DNA of 34,328 nt from Formosa sp. (lineage in GTDB: Bacteria; Bacteroidota; Bacteroidia; Flavobacteriales; Flavobacteriaceae): assembly GCA_018673215.1 (NCBI GenBank), contig JABHDE010000058.1, forward strand, positions 1-34,328. The letters are read 5' to 3'. The number at the start of each line of letters is the position of its first letter. The first letter of the stretch is position 1. The position numbers were made by a program, and so were the translations under genes. The notes beneath the pieces were generated by a model that did not search any database, had not been told where the DNA came from, and saw nothing but the letters and a program-made list of their open reading frames with translations. Below are positions 8,645 through 17,753 of the stretch, piece after piece.

Positions 8645-11194
8645 ATGGATGACAATTTTTCCCCCAGAGTTAAAGATGTGATTTCTTTTAGTAAAGAAGA
8701 AGCATTGCGTTTAGGTCATGATTTTATTGGCACTGAACACCTTATGCTTGGTCTGTTAAGAGATGGCAATGGCAAGGCAATTGATATTTTGAACGCTTTA
8801 GACGTTGACCTCAGTCACTTGCGTCGAAAAGTTGAAATCCTTAGCCCTTCCAATCCCAATATTATGATTACTTCAGATGAGAAAAAAAACCTTCACTTGA
8901 CACGTCAAGCGGAGCGGGCTTTAAAAACCACTTTTTTAGAGGCTAAACTTTTTCAAAGTAAATCTATAAATACTGCACATTTACTTTTATGTGTTTTAAG
9001 AAATGAAAACGACCCAACAGCGAAACTTTTGAATAAACTAAAAGTGGATTACGATAGTGTCAAAGAACAATTTAAACATATGATTACAAACGACGACGAC
9101 TATACAGAAACTCCTAAAGCAGCCTCTTTCCCAAGTGAAGACATGCCTAAAGATGGAAACAAAGACAGTTCTTTTAGTCAAAGTAGTAGTCAAAAAGGGA
9201 GCAAGAAATCCAAAACTCCCGTTTTAGACAATTTTGGCAGAGACCTTACTGCCATGGCAGAACAAGGGAAATTAGATCCTGTAGTTGGACGTGAAAAAGA
9301 AATTCAACGGGTGTCTCAAATTTTGAGCCGTCGTAAGAAAAACAATCCTTTGTTGATTGGTGAACCTGGCGTTGGTAAATCTGCCATCGCTGAAGGCTTG
9401 GCCATTCGAATTATCAAACGCAAAGTCTCTCGAATTTTATTCAACAAACGAGTGGTTACCTTAGACTTAGCCAGCATAGTAGCGGGCACGAAGTACCGCG
9501 GTCAATTTGAGGAACGAATGAAAGCGGTGATGAATGAATTGGAAAAAAATGACGACATCATTTTGTTTATTGACGAAATCCACACGATTGTAGGAGCCGG
9601 AGGTGCTACAGGGAGTTTGGATGCTTCTAATATGTTTAAACCCGCATTAGCTCGTGGCGAACTGCAATGTGTAGGTGCTACAACCCTTGATGAGTACAGA
9701 CAACATATCGAAAAAGACGGTGCACTTGAACGACGTTTTCAAAAGGTAATCGTAGAACCAACATCGGCTAACGAAACGATTGAAATATTAAACAACATTA
9801 AAAACAAGTACGAAGATCATCATAACGTTGAATACACACAAGAAGCCATTGAGGCTTGTGTTAAGCTAACCAATCGATATATGACCGATCGATTTTTACC
9901 AGACAAAGCAATTGACGCATTAGACGAAGCGGGTTCTAGAGTGCACATCACAAATATTGATGTTCCCGAACAAATTGTGGAGCTTGAAGCACAACTTGAA
10001 GAAGTTAAAGAGACTAAAAATTCTGTCGTTAAAAAGCAAAAATATGAAGAAGCTGCAAAGCTAAGAGATGACGAAAAACGTTTAGAAAAAAGTCTTGTAG
10101 AAGCACAAGAGAAATGGGAAACAGAATCTAAATTGAACCGTATTGTTGTTTCTGAAGAAAATGTAGCAGAAGTAGTTTCGATGATGACAAGCATTCCTGT
10201 GAACCGTATTGCCCAGAAGGAAAGCAATAAATTATCAAAACTTCCAGAGCTTATTAACGGAAAGGTCATTGGGCAAGACGAAGCGGTCTCAAAGGTTGTG
10301 AAGGCTATTCAGAGGAATCGTGCTGGACTTAAAGATCCTAATAAGCCTATTGGGTCATTTATATTTTTAGGGCAAACAGGTGTTGGTAAAACACAGCTAG
10401 CAAAAGTGCTTGCTAGAGAGCTATTTGACAGTGAAGATTCGCTTATAAGAATTGATATGAGTGAATACATGGAGAAATTTGCCATATCAAGATTAGTAGG
10501 TGCACCTCCAGGATATGTAGGCTATGAAGAAGGCGGTCAACTCACCGAAAAAATCAGACGCAAACCTTATGCAGTTGTTCTTTTAGACGAAATTGAAAAA
10601 GCACATCCAGATGTATTTAACATGCTTCTTCAAGTTCTTGATGATGGATTTTTAACGGATAGTCTGGGTCGAAGAATTGATTTTAGTAATACAATCATTA
10701 TCATGACCTCAAACATAGGAGCTCGTAAACTAAAAGATTTTGGTTCGGGGGTTGGGTTTGGAACTGCAGCTCAAAAATCTCAAGAAAGTTCAAATGCACG
10801 TTCTGTTATTGAAAACGCACTTAAAAAAGCATTCGCTCCAGAATTTCTAAATAGAATTGATGATGTAGTTGTTTTCAACAACCTAGAAAAAGATGATATT
10901 GATAAAATTATTGACATCGAACTTGAAAAACTATTGAAACGCATTTCGGAGCTAGGCTACACACTAAAAATAAGCAAAAAAGCAAAAAACTTTATTGCTG
11001 AAAAAGGATTTGACAAGCAATACGGAGCACGGCCTTTAAAACGTGCCATTCAAAAATATGTTGAAGACGCACTCGCTGAAGAAATTATTCAATCCAACGC
11101 TCACGAGGGAGATACCATCAATCTTGACATTGGAAAGGATGACACGAAGTTGGCTATTAAAATAACATCGCCTAAAGAGGCAAAAGAGTCCTAA
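8645..11194 (+). CDS. clpC: ATP-dependent Clp protease ATPase subunit ClpC
   Basis: This 849-aa Hsp100 unfoldase feeds substrates to ClpP. The N-domain has two Clp-N repeats (about 1-145) and is joined by a Ser/Lys-rich linker (about 150-192) to AAA1. AAA1 has Walker A GEPGVGKS (239-246), pore loop YRGQF (284-288) and Walker B FIDEIH. A UVR-type helical middle segment (about 460-495, [15 protein letters not shown]) precedes AAA2, which has Walker A GQTGVGKT (about 576-583) and [13 protein letters not shown]. The VGF tripeptide (703-705) sits where the ClpP-docking loop of ClpA/ClpC lies, which separates it from the ClpB gene 3 kb downstream. Start is ATG 8645; the gene ends at a strong terminator. 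clpP is not in the window. Confidence 0.96.
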   Translation: MDDNFSPRVKDVISFSKEEALRLGHDFIGTEHLMLGLLRDGNGKAIDILNALDVDLSHLRRKVEILSPSNPNIMITSDEKKNLHLTRQAERALKTTFLEAKLFQSKSINTAHLLLCVLRNENDPTAKLLNKLKVDYDSVKEQFKHMITNDDDYTETPKAASFPSEDMPKDGNKDSSFSQSSSQKGSKKSKTPVLDNFGRDLTAMAEQGKLDPVVGREKEIQRVSQILSRRKKNNPLLIGEPGVGKSAIAEGLAIRIIKRKVSRILFNKRVVTLDLASIVAGTKYRGQFEERMKAVMNELEKNDDIILFIDEIHTIVGAGGATGSLDASNMFKPALARGELQCVGATTLDEYRQHIEKDGALERRFQKVIVEPTSANETIEILNNIKNKYEDHHNVEYTQEAIEACVKLTNRYMTDRFLPDKAIDALDEAGSRVHITNIDVPEQIVELEAQLEEVKETKNSVVKKQKYEEAAKLRDDEKRLEKSLVEAQEKWETESKLNRIVVSEENVAEVVSMMTSIPVNRIAQKESNKLSKLPELINGKVIGQDEAVSKVVKAIQRNRAGLKDPNKPIGSFIFLGQTGVGKTQLAKVLARELFDSEDSLIRIDMSEYMEKFAISRLVGAPPGYVGYEEGGQLTEKIRRKPYAVVLLDEIEKAHPDVFNMLLQVLDDGFLTDSLGRRIDFSNTIIIMTSNIGARKLKDFGSGVGFGTAAQKSQESSNARSVIENALKKAFAPEFLNRIDDVVVFNNLEKDDIDKIIDIELEKLLKRISELGYTLKISKKAKNFIAEKGFDKQYGARPLKRAIQKYVEDALAEEIIQSNAHEGDTINLDIGKDDTKLAIKITSPKEAKES

Positions 11195-11225
11195 AAAAAG
11201 CCTCACAATGTGAGGCTTTTTTTTT
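11193..11225. terminator. bidirectional terminator between clpC and hutH
   Basis: A perfect 8-bp stem AGCCTCAC / GTGAGGCT (11199-11206 and 11210-11217) closes a 3-nt loop and is flanked by A6 and T9. It is strong in both directions and lies between the stop codons of convergent clpC and hutH. Confidence 0.93.
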
Positions 11226-11230
11226 AAATA

Positions 11231-12730
11231 TTAATCAAACGATACCTCATTTTCTAATTCGAATGACTGTATAAATTTGATAGCTTTTTCTATATCATTG
11301 TGAAGTACTCTGTCTTCTGTTACTTTGGGAATTTCAGCCCTAAAACTAGACAGCATAGCCGATAAAAATGGGGATGTTTTTTTCTTTCTAAAAAACAATG
11401 CCTGAGAAGCATTTAGCAATTCAATTGCTAAAATGCGTTCTACATTTTCTAAAATTTGATAGGCTTGGATGGCAGCATTGGCACCCATACTCACATGATC
11501 TTCTTGTCCGTTTGAAGACACTATAGAATCAACACTTGCAGGCGTAGCCAACTGTTTGTTTGCACTCACAATGCTGGCTGCTGTGTATTGTGGAATCATA
11601 AACCCTGAATTTAGACCCGATTTTTCAACCAAAAAAGAAGGCAACTCTCGCAAACCCGACACCAACTGATAGGTTCTTCGTTCCGAGATATTTCCTAATT
11701 CTGCCATGGCTATTTTTAAGAAATCAAACCCAAACGCCAAGGGTTGTCCATGAAAATTACCACCAGATATTATTTTATCATCTTTTGTAAATATATTAGG
11801 ATTGTCAGTTACAGCATTTATTTCGGTTATAAATGTTTTTCTCACAAACGTCAAGGCATCTTTGGTAGCACCATGTACTTGTGGCATGCATCGAAACGAG
11901 TACGGATCCTGAACATGTTTCTTTGGCTGCTGCATCAACTCGCTATCTTCTAAGAAACTTAAAATTCGTTCTGCTGTTTTGATTTGTCCATTATGAGGCC
12001 TCACCAAATGCACCAAGGGATCAAATGGCTCCAGTCGTCCGTCATAGGCCTCTAAGGACATCGCGCCAATAAGGTCTGCCATATAGGATAACTTGAAAGA
12101 TTTTAACAATGAATGCACTCCGTAGGCTGTCATAAATTGTGTGCCGTTTAGTAATGCCAAACCTTCTTTTGACTGAAGAGTTATCGGACGCCAATCATAA
12201 ATATCTAAAACTTTAGAAGCAGGAGTTTGAACCCCTTTATACCAAACCATCCCTTCTCCAATGAGAGGCAATGCCAAATGTGCTAAGGGAGCGAGGTCTC
12301 CTGAAGCCCCCAAAGAACCTTGGGTGTATATGACTGGTAAAACATCGTTATTATAAAACGAGACCAAACGTTTTACGGTCTCCAACTGAATGCCACTATG
12401 ACCATAACTTAAGGACTTGATTTTCAACAAAAGCATTAGCTTTATAATGGGCAGTGCAACAAAATCTCCAGTGCCACAGGCATGAGAACGCACCAAGTTT
12501 TCTTGTAACTTTGTAAGATTCTCGGAGTGAATTCGCACATCACACAAAGATCCAAACCCCGTATTGATACCATATATAGGATCAGAAGTCGCTTCGATTT
12601 TTTGATCTAAATAATCTCTACATTCTTGAATTTTATAAATCACTTCATCCGAAAGTTCAATTGTTGAACCTTCAAACACTAATGTTTTAAGAATTGATAA
12701 ACTAAATGGCTTAGAACTTATAATATGCAT
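11231..12730 (-). CDS. hutH: histidine ammonia-lyase family protein
   Basis: This lyase deaminates L-histidine to urocanate. The Ala-Ser-Gly triad that cyclises to the MIO cofactor is in GSLGASGDLAPLAH. The substrate-selectivity pair in RSHACGTG is Ser-His, as in histidine ammonia-lyases; tyrosine lyases typically have His-Leu and phenylalanine lyases Phe-Leu. The reading frame is open to an ATG at 12769 (512 aa). I prefer the ATG at 12730 (499 aa) because it puts HIISSKPFS at the N terminus, as I recall for relatives, and leaves room for a leader. No hutU, hutI or hutG is adjacent, so the rest of the histidine pathway must lie elsewhere. Flavobacteria also have related tyrosine ammonia-lyases, so specificity is likely but not certain. 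Confidence 0.85.
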   Translation of the reverse strand: MHIISSKPFSLSILKTLVFEGSTIELSDEVIYKIQECRDYLDQKIEATSDPIYGINTGFGSLCDVRIHSENLTKLQENLVRSHACGTGDFVALPIIKLMLLLKIKSLSYGHSGIQLETVKRLVSFYNNDVLPVIYTQGSLGASGDLAPLAHLALPLIGEGMVWYKGVQTPASKVLDIYDWRPITLQSKEGLALLNGTQFMTAYGVHSLLKSFKLSYMADLIGAMSLEAYDGRLEPFDPLVHLVRPHNGQIKTAERILSFLEDSELMQQPKKHVQDPYSFRCMPQVHGATKDALTFVRKTFITEINAVTDNPNIFTKDDKIISGGNFHGQPLAFGFDFLKIAMAELGNISERRTYQLVSGLRELPSFLVEKSGLNSGFMIPQYTAASIVSANKQLATPASVDSIVSSNGQEDHVSMGANAAIQAYQILENVERILAIELLNASQALFFRKKKTSPFLSAMLSSFRAEIPKVTEDRVLHNDIEKAIKFIQSFELENEVSFD

Positions 12731-12820
12731 TAATATCGTGTTTAAGTTGCTCAAATTTGAACATTCCATAATAAATATGCAAATAATTGTTAATTTTTTA
12801 ATTTTTTAAGATGATTAACA

Positions 12821-12828
12821 TATTTTTG
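12821..12828 (+). promoter_or_regulatory. -7 promoter element for the TlpA-like gene
   Basis: TATTTTTG matches TAnnTTTG exactly, 29 nt upstream of the ATG at 12858, giving a leader of about 25 nt. No clear TTTG occurs at the expected -33 position, so this rests on the -7 box alone. Confidence 0.5.
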
Positions 12829-12857
12829 AAGACTTACTTACTTAAAAAATAAACACT

Positions 12858-13892
12858 ATGAAATCAATCCTCGCTCTATTTTCAGCGATCCTATTATTCG
12901 GATCTTGTTCAAGAAGCCCAAAAGACTATGCAACTCTTTCTGGGAAAATTACTAATGCGAATGAATTTAAAAAAATAACCATTAGCAATCGAAATGGATA
13001 CACAAAGGACATCAAAGTTAATGACAATGGGACTTTCAAAGATACACTCCACATTAGTGAAGGAATGTATCGTTTCTCTGATGGCAATGAAGTTGGAACT
13101 ATATTTCTAAAAAAAGGGAATACCACCTCGTTTACACTCGACACCAAAGCGTTTGATGAAACTTTAAAATTTGAGGGGGATGATGCAGATCAAAGTAATT
13201 TTTTAGTTGCCAACAGCCTGCTACAAGAATCGTATTTAAATGAAGATCTTTTTGAGAATAGCGAAGCTGAATTTTCAATAACATTTGACAAATTAAAATC
13301 CGCATACGATAGCTTAAAAAACGAATATAATCATCTAGATGCTGCTTATTTTGAAAATCGAGATAATGATTTTATTTCTATGGAAAAAGCTTACAGAAAT
13401 TATTTCATGGAAAAACTTGAAATGCGTAAGTTATTTGCAAAAGGTACAGTATCCCCAACATTCTCAAATTACGAAAATCACAAAGGTGGGACAACTTCCT
13501 TAAGCGACTTTAAAGGAAAGTATGTGTATATTGATATTTGGGCAACTTGGTGTGGTCCATGTAAGGTTGAAATTCCTTATCTAAAAAAAATAGAATCTAA
13601 ATACCACGATAAAAACATTGTATTCGTTAGTATTTCTGTGGACGATGACAGACGTAGTGGGACGATGGAAAGAGCTCACGACGCTTGGAAAAAAATGGTT
13701 ACTGAAAAAGAATTAACGGGTGTTCAACTGTTTACTGGTAATGGTTGGAAAGCAAACTTTGTTCAAGATTATAAAGTAAAGGGGATTCCGCGCTTTATAC
13801 TCATAGCTCCCGACGGGACTGTTGTAAATGCAGACGCCCCTCGCCCATCGAGTAAAAAACTCATTGCTATCTTTGAGGAGATTGGTATTTAA
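12858..13892 (+). CDS. TlpA-like thioredoxin-fold lipoprotein with DUF4369-like N-terminal domain
   Basis: This 344-aa protein begins with a lipoprotein signal peptide; the lipobox LFGSC has the lipidated Cys at 17, so it is membrane-anchored outside the cytoplasm. Residues about 25-120 form a beta-rich DUF4369-like region. A helical stretch (about 125-195) follows, then a TlpA/AhpC-TSA thioredoxin domain (about 200-344) with active site C232-G-P-C235 in WATWCGPCK. The cis-Pro loop is KGIPRFILI. Such proteins are thiol-disulfide reductases in extracytoplasmic redox or cytochrome maturation; the client is unknown. Its stop codon abuts the stop of convergent ytxJ with no intergenic base and no terminator. 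Start ATG 12858 is set by the signal peptide. Confidence 0.9.
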   Translation: MKSILALFSAILLFGSCSRSPKDYATLSGKITNANEFKKITISNRNGYTKDIKVNDNGTFKDTLHISEGMYRFSDGNEVGTIFLKKGNTTSFTLDTKAFDETLKFEGDDADQSNFLVANSLLQESYLNEDLFENSEAEFSITFDKLKSAYDSLKNEYNHLDAAYFENRDNDFISMEKAYRNYFMEKLEMRKLFAKGTVSPTFSNYENHKGGTTSLSDFKGKYVYIDIWATWCGPCKVEIPYLKKIESKYHDKNIVFVSISVDDDRRSGTMERAHDAWKKMVTEKELTGVQLFTGNGWKANFVQDYKVKGIPRFILIAPDGTVVNADAPRPSSKKLIAIFEEIGI

Positions 13893-14273
13893 TTATAAAA
13901 AATTAGTCAGATGAAGTTCATTTATTCCTTCATGGGATGAATTTGCGATGGCTTTTCCATTTTTGACCACTATCAATTGTGGCGATTGATGCTGGACTTC
14001 AAAACGTTCAGCTATGTCATTAGAGATATCTCGATAGTTCAATAAATCAAAATAATAGGCTCCAAATTCATTTTCCGAGAAAGTAAAATGCGCTATGAAA
14101 TCGGCCAAAACAAAACGACTGATACTACAACGAGTCGAATGTTTAAATATCAATTGAGGCGTTTTATACGAATTGCTAATAAGGTCGTCCAGTTGCTCCG
14201 TAGATTCAAGGAGGTGACCCGGCCAGTTTGAATCTTTAGTTTCAGATTTAAAAAAAGAATCGAAAATACCCAT
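13893..14273 (-). CDS. ytxJ: bacilliredoxin-like protein YtxJ
   Basis: This 126-aa thioredoxin-fold protein of the YtxJ (DUF2847) family is linked to the bacillithiol system, where it is thought to remove bacillithiol from protein thiols. The single conserved cysteine C49 is in KHSTRCSIS, matching the family pattern TRCxIS. No signal peptide is present, so it acts in the cytoplasm. Its presence suggests the organism makes bacillithiol (inference; no bshA, bshB or bshC gene is in the window). It is divergent from clpB; the shared 118-bp region carries a perfect palindrome starting 15 bp upstream of this ATG. It converges on the TlpA-like gene. Confidence 0.88.
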   Translation of the reverse strand: MGIFDSFFKSETKDSNWPGHLLESTEQLDDLISNSYKTPQLIFKHSTRCSISRFVLADFIAHFTFSENEFGAYYFDLLNYRDISNDIAERFEVQHQSPQLIVVKNGKAIANSSHEGINELHLTNFL

Positions 14274-14288
14274 AGTGTATAATTTTTA

Positions 14289-14313
14289 TAATGAACTAAT
14301 TATAAGTTCATTA
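14289..14313. promoter_or_regulatory. 25-bp palindrome between ytxJ and clpB, candidate operator
   Basis: TAATGAACT, 7 nt, AGTTCATTA is a perfect inverted repeat with 9-bp arms. It is 15 bp from the ytxJ ATG and 78 bp from the clpB ATG. No T-run follows, so it is a better operator than terminator. Its form (9-bp arms) resembles the CIRCE heat-shock operator, but the sequence differs and the spacer is 7 rather than 9. The regulator is unknown. Confidence 0.6.
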
Positions 14314-14391
14314 ATTATGTTTAAAAATGCCATTTTGTCGTTTCAAAAAAATGGTAAGGTTATTGAAATTGAATTGAGTAAAAAACCCATT

Positions 14392-16998
14392 ATGAACTTC
14401 GACAATTATACAATAAAAACTCAAGAAGCCCTACAACATGCGCAACAAATTGCACAAAGTTATAGGCATCAACAAATCGAAAACGAACACTTGTTTAAGG
14501 CAATCTATGAAGTAGATAAAAATGTATTGCCGTTTATCTTCAAAAAACTCAACCTCAACACTGGGTTGTTATTACAAATTTTAGAGAAAGAACTCGATTC
14601 CTTCTCTAAAGTAAGTGGCGGCGATCTCATGCTTTCAAGGAGTGCTATGAAATCACTCAACGATGCAGCAATTTTATCTAAAAAATCGGGAGGTGAATTT
14701 GTAGCCATCGAAGATCTGCTCTTAGCTATCTTTAATTCTAAAAGTAAAATATCTCAAATCTTAAAAGACCAAGGGGTTACAGAGAAAGACTTAATAGCAT
14801 CGATCGAAAACTTAAGAAAAGGGCATTCTGTAAAATCTCAAAACCAAGAGGAAACTTATAACGCTCTGAACAAATATGCCAAAAATCTTAATCAGATGGC
14901 CAAAGACAATCGCTTAGATCCTGTCATTGGTCGAGACGAAGAGATCCGACGTATTCTACAAATACTATCAAGACGTACTAAAAATAACCCGATTTTGGTG
15001 GGCGAGCCTGGAACTGGAAAAACAGCCATTGCAGAAGGATTGGCGCATAGAATCATTGCAGGAGATATTCCTGAAAACCTAAAAGACAAGCAAATTTTTG
15101 CACTTGATATGGGTGCCTTGATCGCTGGAGCGAAATATAAGGGCGAGTTTGAAGAACGTTTAAAAGCGGTGATTAAAGAGGTCACAGAGAGTGAGGGGGA
15201 TATTGTGCTTTTCATTGATGAGATTCATACCTTGGTAGGTGCAGGCGGCGGTCAAGGAGCTATGGATGCAGCTAACATCTTAAAACCTGCTTTAGCACGT
15301 GGCGAACTGAGAGCGATTGGCGCAACGACCTTAGATGAGTATCAAAAATATTTTGAGAAAGACAAGGCACTTGAAAGACGTTTTCAGAAAGTCATTGTCA
15401 ACGAACCAGATACTGAAAGTGCTATTTCTATTCTTAGGGGTATCAAAGAAAAGTATGAAACTCATCATAAAGTGCGAATCAAAGACGAGGCCATTATTGG
15501 AGCGGTAGAACTCTCAACCCGCTACATTAGCAATCGTTTTTTACCGGACAAAGCCATTGATTTAATGGATGAGGCAGCTTCAAAACTACGAATGGAAATC
15601 AACTCAAAACCAGAAGAACTAGATGTTCTGGATCGAAAGGTGATGCAGCTTGAAATAGAAATAGAAGCGATTAAAAGAGAGAAAGACGAATCAAAACTAA
15701 AATCTCTTAGAGCCGATTTAGCAAATATAAAAGAAGATCGCAATAGTTTGGAAGCGAAATGGCGTAGTGAAAAAGACCTTGTGGAGGCGATTCAAACAAC
15801 TAAATCTGATATCGAGAATTTTAAAAATGACGCTGAAAAAGCAGAACGTGATGGAGATTATGGAAAGGTAGCTGAAATTCGCTATGGCAAAATTAAAGAT
15901 TCCGAAGAACAGTTGCAGTCCCTTCAAAAAAAATTGATCGAAAATCAACAGAGCGCATTAATAAAGGAGGAAGTTACTTATGAAGATATTGCGGAAGTAG
16001 TCGCTAAATGGACAGGGATTCCGGTCACAAAAATGATTCAATCTGAGCGTGAAAAACTTTTAAAACTAGAGAAGGTTCTTCACAAACGAGTTGTAGGACA
16101 AACAGAAGCGGTAACGGCTGTCAGTGATGCGGTACGTCGAAGTCGATCTGGATTACAAAACCCACATAAACCCATAGGTACACTTCTATTTTTAGGCACT
16201 ACGGGAGTCGGGAAAACTGAATTGGCAAAAACATTGGCAGCTTATTTGTTTGATGACGAAAATGCACTGACACGAATTGACATGAGCGAATACCAAGAGC
16301 GTCATGCGGTCAGTCGTTTGGTAGGGGCACCTCCGGGATACGTGGGGTATGATGAAGGAGGTCAACTGACCGAAGCAGTGCGACGAAAACCCTACTCCGT
16401 AGTGCTATTGGATGAAATTGAAAAAGCACACCCCGATACATTTAACATCTTACTACAAGTGTTAGACGAAGGCCGGTTGACCGATAATAAGGGGCGTATT
16501 GCTGATTTTAAAAATAGCATTATTATCATGACTTCTAATTTGGGAAGTGAAGTGATTCAAGAGAAGTTTGAAGCGACTCCCGATATTGACACGGCCATGG
16601 AAGCTGCTAAAATTGAAGTATTAGGCTTGTTAAAAAAAGTAGTGCGACCTGAGTTTTTAAATCGAATTGACGATACGGTTCTGTTTACCCCTTTAACTCA
16701 AAAAGACATTGAGGCTATAGTTGGTTTGCAACTTAAAAATGTTTCAAAACTTATTAAAAAACAAGGGATTACTTTTGACACCTCCGAAGAAGCTATTAAA
16801 TATTTGGCAAAAAAAGGCTATCAACCCGAATACGGAGCTCGTCCCGTAAAAAGAGTCATTCAAAAAGAAGTTCTTAATGCGTTAAGTAAAGAACTACTAG
16901 CTGGAAGTATTACAAAAGACAGTATCATTTTACTAGATGCATTTGATGATCAGCTAGTATTTAGAAATCAAAGTGATTTAGTTACTGATAAACTGTAA
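14392..16998 (+). CDS. clpB: ATP-dependent chaperone (disaggregase) ClpB
   Basis: This 868-aa Hsp100 disaggregase works with DnaK to resolubilise aggregates. An N-domain (about 1-145) is followed by AAA1 with Walker A GEPGTGKT (about 204-211) and pore loop YKGEF. The long M-domain coiled coil (about 395-525) is much longer than the UVR linker of ClpC. AAA2 has GTTGVGKT (about 602-609) and [11 protein letters not shown]. No VGF/LGF ClpP-docking loop is seen, consistent with ClpB. The frame is open upstream to an ATG at 14275, but the ATG at 14392 (MNFDNYTIKTQEALQ) is the normal ClpB start. The extra 39 codons are low-quality sequence that spans the palindrome. Confidence 0.96.
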   Translation: MNFDNYTIKTQEALQHAQQIAQSYRHQQIENEHLFKAIYEVDKNVLPFIFKKLNLNTGLLLQILEKELDSFSKVSGGDLMLSRSAMKSLNDAAILSKKSGGEFVAIEDLLLAIFNSKSKISQILKDQGVTEKDLIASIENLRKGHSVKSQNQEETYNALNKYAKNLNQMAKDNRLDPVIGRDEEIRRILQILSRRTKNNPILVGEPGTGKTAIAEGLAHRIIAGDIPENLKDKQIFALDMGALIAGAKYKGEFEERLKAVIKEVTESEGDIVLFIDEIHTLVGAGGGQGAMDAANILKPALARGELRAIGATTLDEYQKYFEKDKALERRFQKVIVNEPDTESAISILRGIKEKYETHHKVRIKDEAIIGAVELSTRYISNRFLPDKAIDLMDEAASKLRMEINSKPEELDVLDRKVMQLEIEIEAIKREKDESKLKSLRADLANIKEDRNSLEAKWRSEKDLVEAIQTTKSDIENFKNDAEKAERDGDYGKVAEIRYGKIKDSEEQLQSLQKKLIENQQSALIKEEVTYEDIAEVVAKWTGIPVTKMIQSEREKLLKLEKVLHKRVVGQTEAVTAVSDAVRRSRSGLQNPHKPIGTLLFLGTTGVGKTELAKTLAAYLFDDENALTRIDMSEYQERHAVSRLVGAPPGYVGYDEGGQLTEAVRRKPYSVVLLDEIEKAHPDTFNILLQVLDEGRLTDNKGRIADFKNSIIIMTSNLGSEVIQEKFEATPDIDTAMEAAKIEVLGLLKKVVRPEFLNRIDDTVLFTPLTQKDIEAIVGLQLKNVSKLIKKQGITFDTSEEAIKYLAKKGYQPEYGARPVKRVIQKEVLNALSKELLAGSITKDSIILLDAFDDQLVFRNQSDLVTDKL

Positions 16999-17042
16999 CA
17001 ATTTGATTTGTTTCTCGTCTTACAAGTGTTGGTTAGTTAGTT

Positions 17043-17088
17043 AAAAAGCAATGTGAATTCTATTCTTTAGAACTGCATTGCTTTTTTT
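17043..17088 (+). terminator. hairpin terminator downstream of clpB
   Basis: AAAAAGCAATG (17043-17053) and CATTGCTTTTT (17076-17086) form an 11-bp stem with a 22-nt loop, which contains a small inner TTCT/AGAA pairing. A T-run follows. It lies 44 nt after the clpB stop. Confidence 0.75.
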
Positions 17089-17164
17089 CTATTTAAACGC
17101 TAAATAATAGAATGCTGTTTACTCAAACACCGCTAGTAAAATCCTAATAAATTATAGATACGAT

Positions 17165-17196
17165 TTAGCAATCGATTGATATTTTGCTTAGTTTTG
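17165..17196 (+). promoter_or_regulatory. promoter for smpB
   Basis: The -7 box TAGTTTTG (17189-17196) matches TAnnTTTG exactly. A TTAG (17165-17168), one base from TTTG, lies exactly 20 nt upstream. Only 7 nt separate the box from the smpB ATG at 17204, so the mRNA would be nearly leaderless. Confidence 0.6.
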
Positions 17197-17203
17197 ACCA
17201 TTA

Positions 17204-17662
17204 ATGAAAAAGTCTGTTAACATATTAAATAAAAAAGCACGATTTACGTATGAACTCTTAGATACGTACACCGCTGGTATTGTATTGACAGGAACTGAAA
17301 TCAAATCGATTCGGGAAAGTAAGGCGTCTATAACCGAGAGTTTTTGTGAGTTTAATTTAAGAGGTGAACTGTTTGTAATTAATATGACCATTCAAGAGTA
17401 TGATTTTGGAAATCATTACAATCATGCTCCTAAAGCAGAACGGAAGTTACTACTAAACAAGAAAGAGCTGAAAAAACTCGAAAAAGAAGTAAAAAACACG
17501 GGACTAACCATCGTTCCTCTCAAGCTTTTCATCAATGAAAAAGGCTTTGCAAAACTGAGAATTTCGCTTGCTAAAGGAAAAAAACTCTTTGACAAACGAG
17601 AAACAATGAAAGATCGCGATAACAAACGCGACTTAGACCGGGTGAAGAAGAATTTTAAGTAG
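17204..17662 (+). CDS. smpB: SsrA-binding protein SmpB
   Basis: This 152-aa protein binds tmRNA and brings it to stalled ribosomes for trans-translation; tagged products go to Clp proteases. Family signatures are visible: the N-terminal [29 protein letters not shown], the central [20 protein letters not shown], and a basic C-terminal tail (about 125-152, [16 protein letters not shown]) that enters the mRNA channel. Length is typical. The ssrA RNA gene itself is not in the window. It stands downstream of clpB, fitting the local protein-quality-control theme, and is transcribed from its own promoter. Confidence 0.97.
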   Translation: MKKSVNILNKKARFTYELLDTYTAGIVLTGTEIKSIRESKASITESFCEFNLRGELFVINMTIQEYDFGNHYNHAPKAERKLLLNKKELKKLEKEVKNTGLTIVPLKLFINEKGFAKLRISLAKGKKLFDKRETMKDRDNKRDLDRVKKNFK

Positions 17663-17753
17663 TACTGTATTTGAACCTTCAAAAAAGGAAACGCTTTTTG
17701 TAACATCCAATAAAATCAATCGTCTTATAAATTACAAACCTACATCCAACAGC

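Noticed and set aside
9820-10269. Minus-strand reading frame of 149 codons inside clpC
   Set aside because: Antisense to the conserved clpC middle region; no family resemblance.
14275-14391. 39-codon upstream extension of ClpB
   Set aside because: Not part of the ClpB family N terminus and spans the palindrome; ATG 14392 gives the normal start.
17680-17700. A-run/T-run around GGAAACG after smpB as a terminator
   Set aside because: Only one G-C pair supports the stem; the rest is A-T and could be chance.
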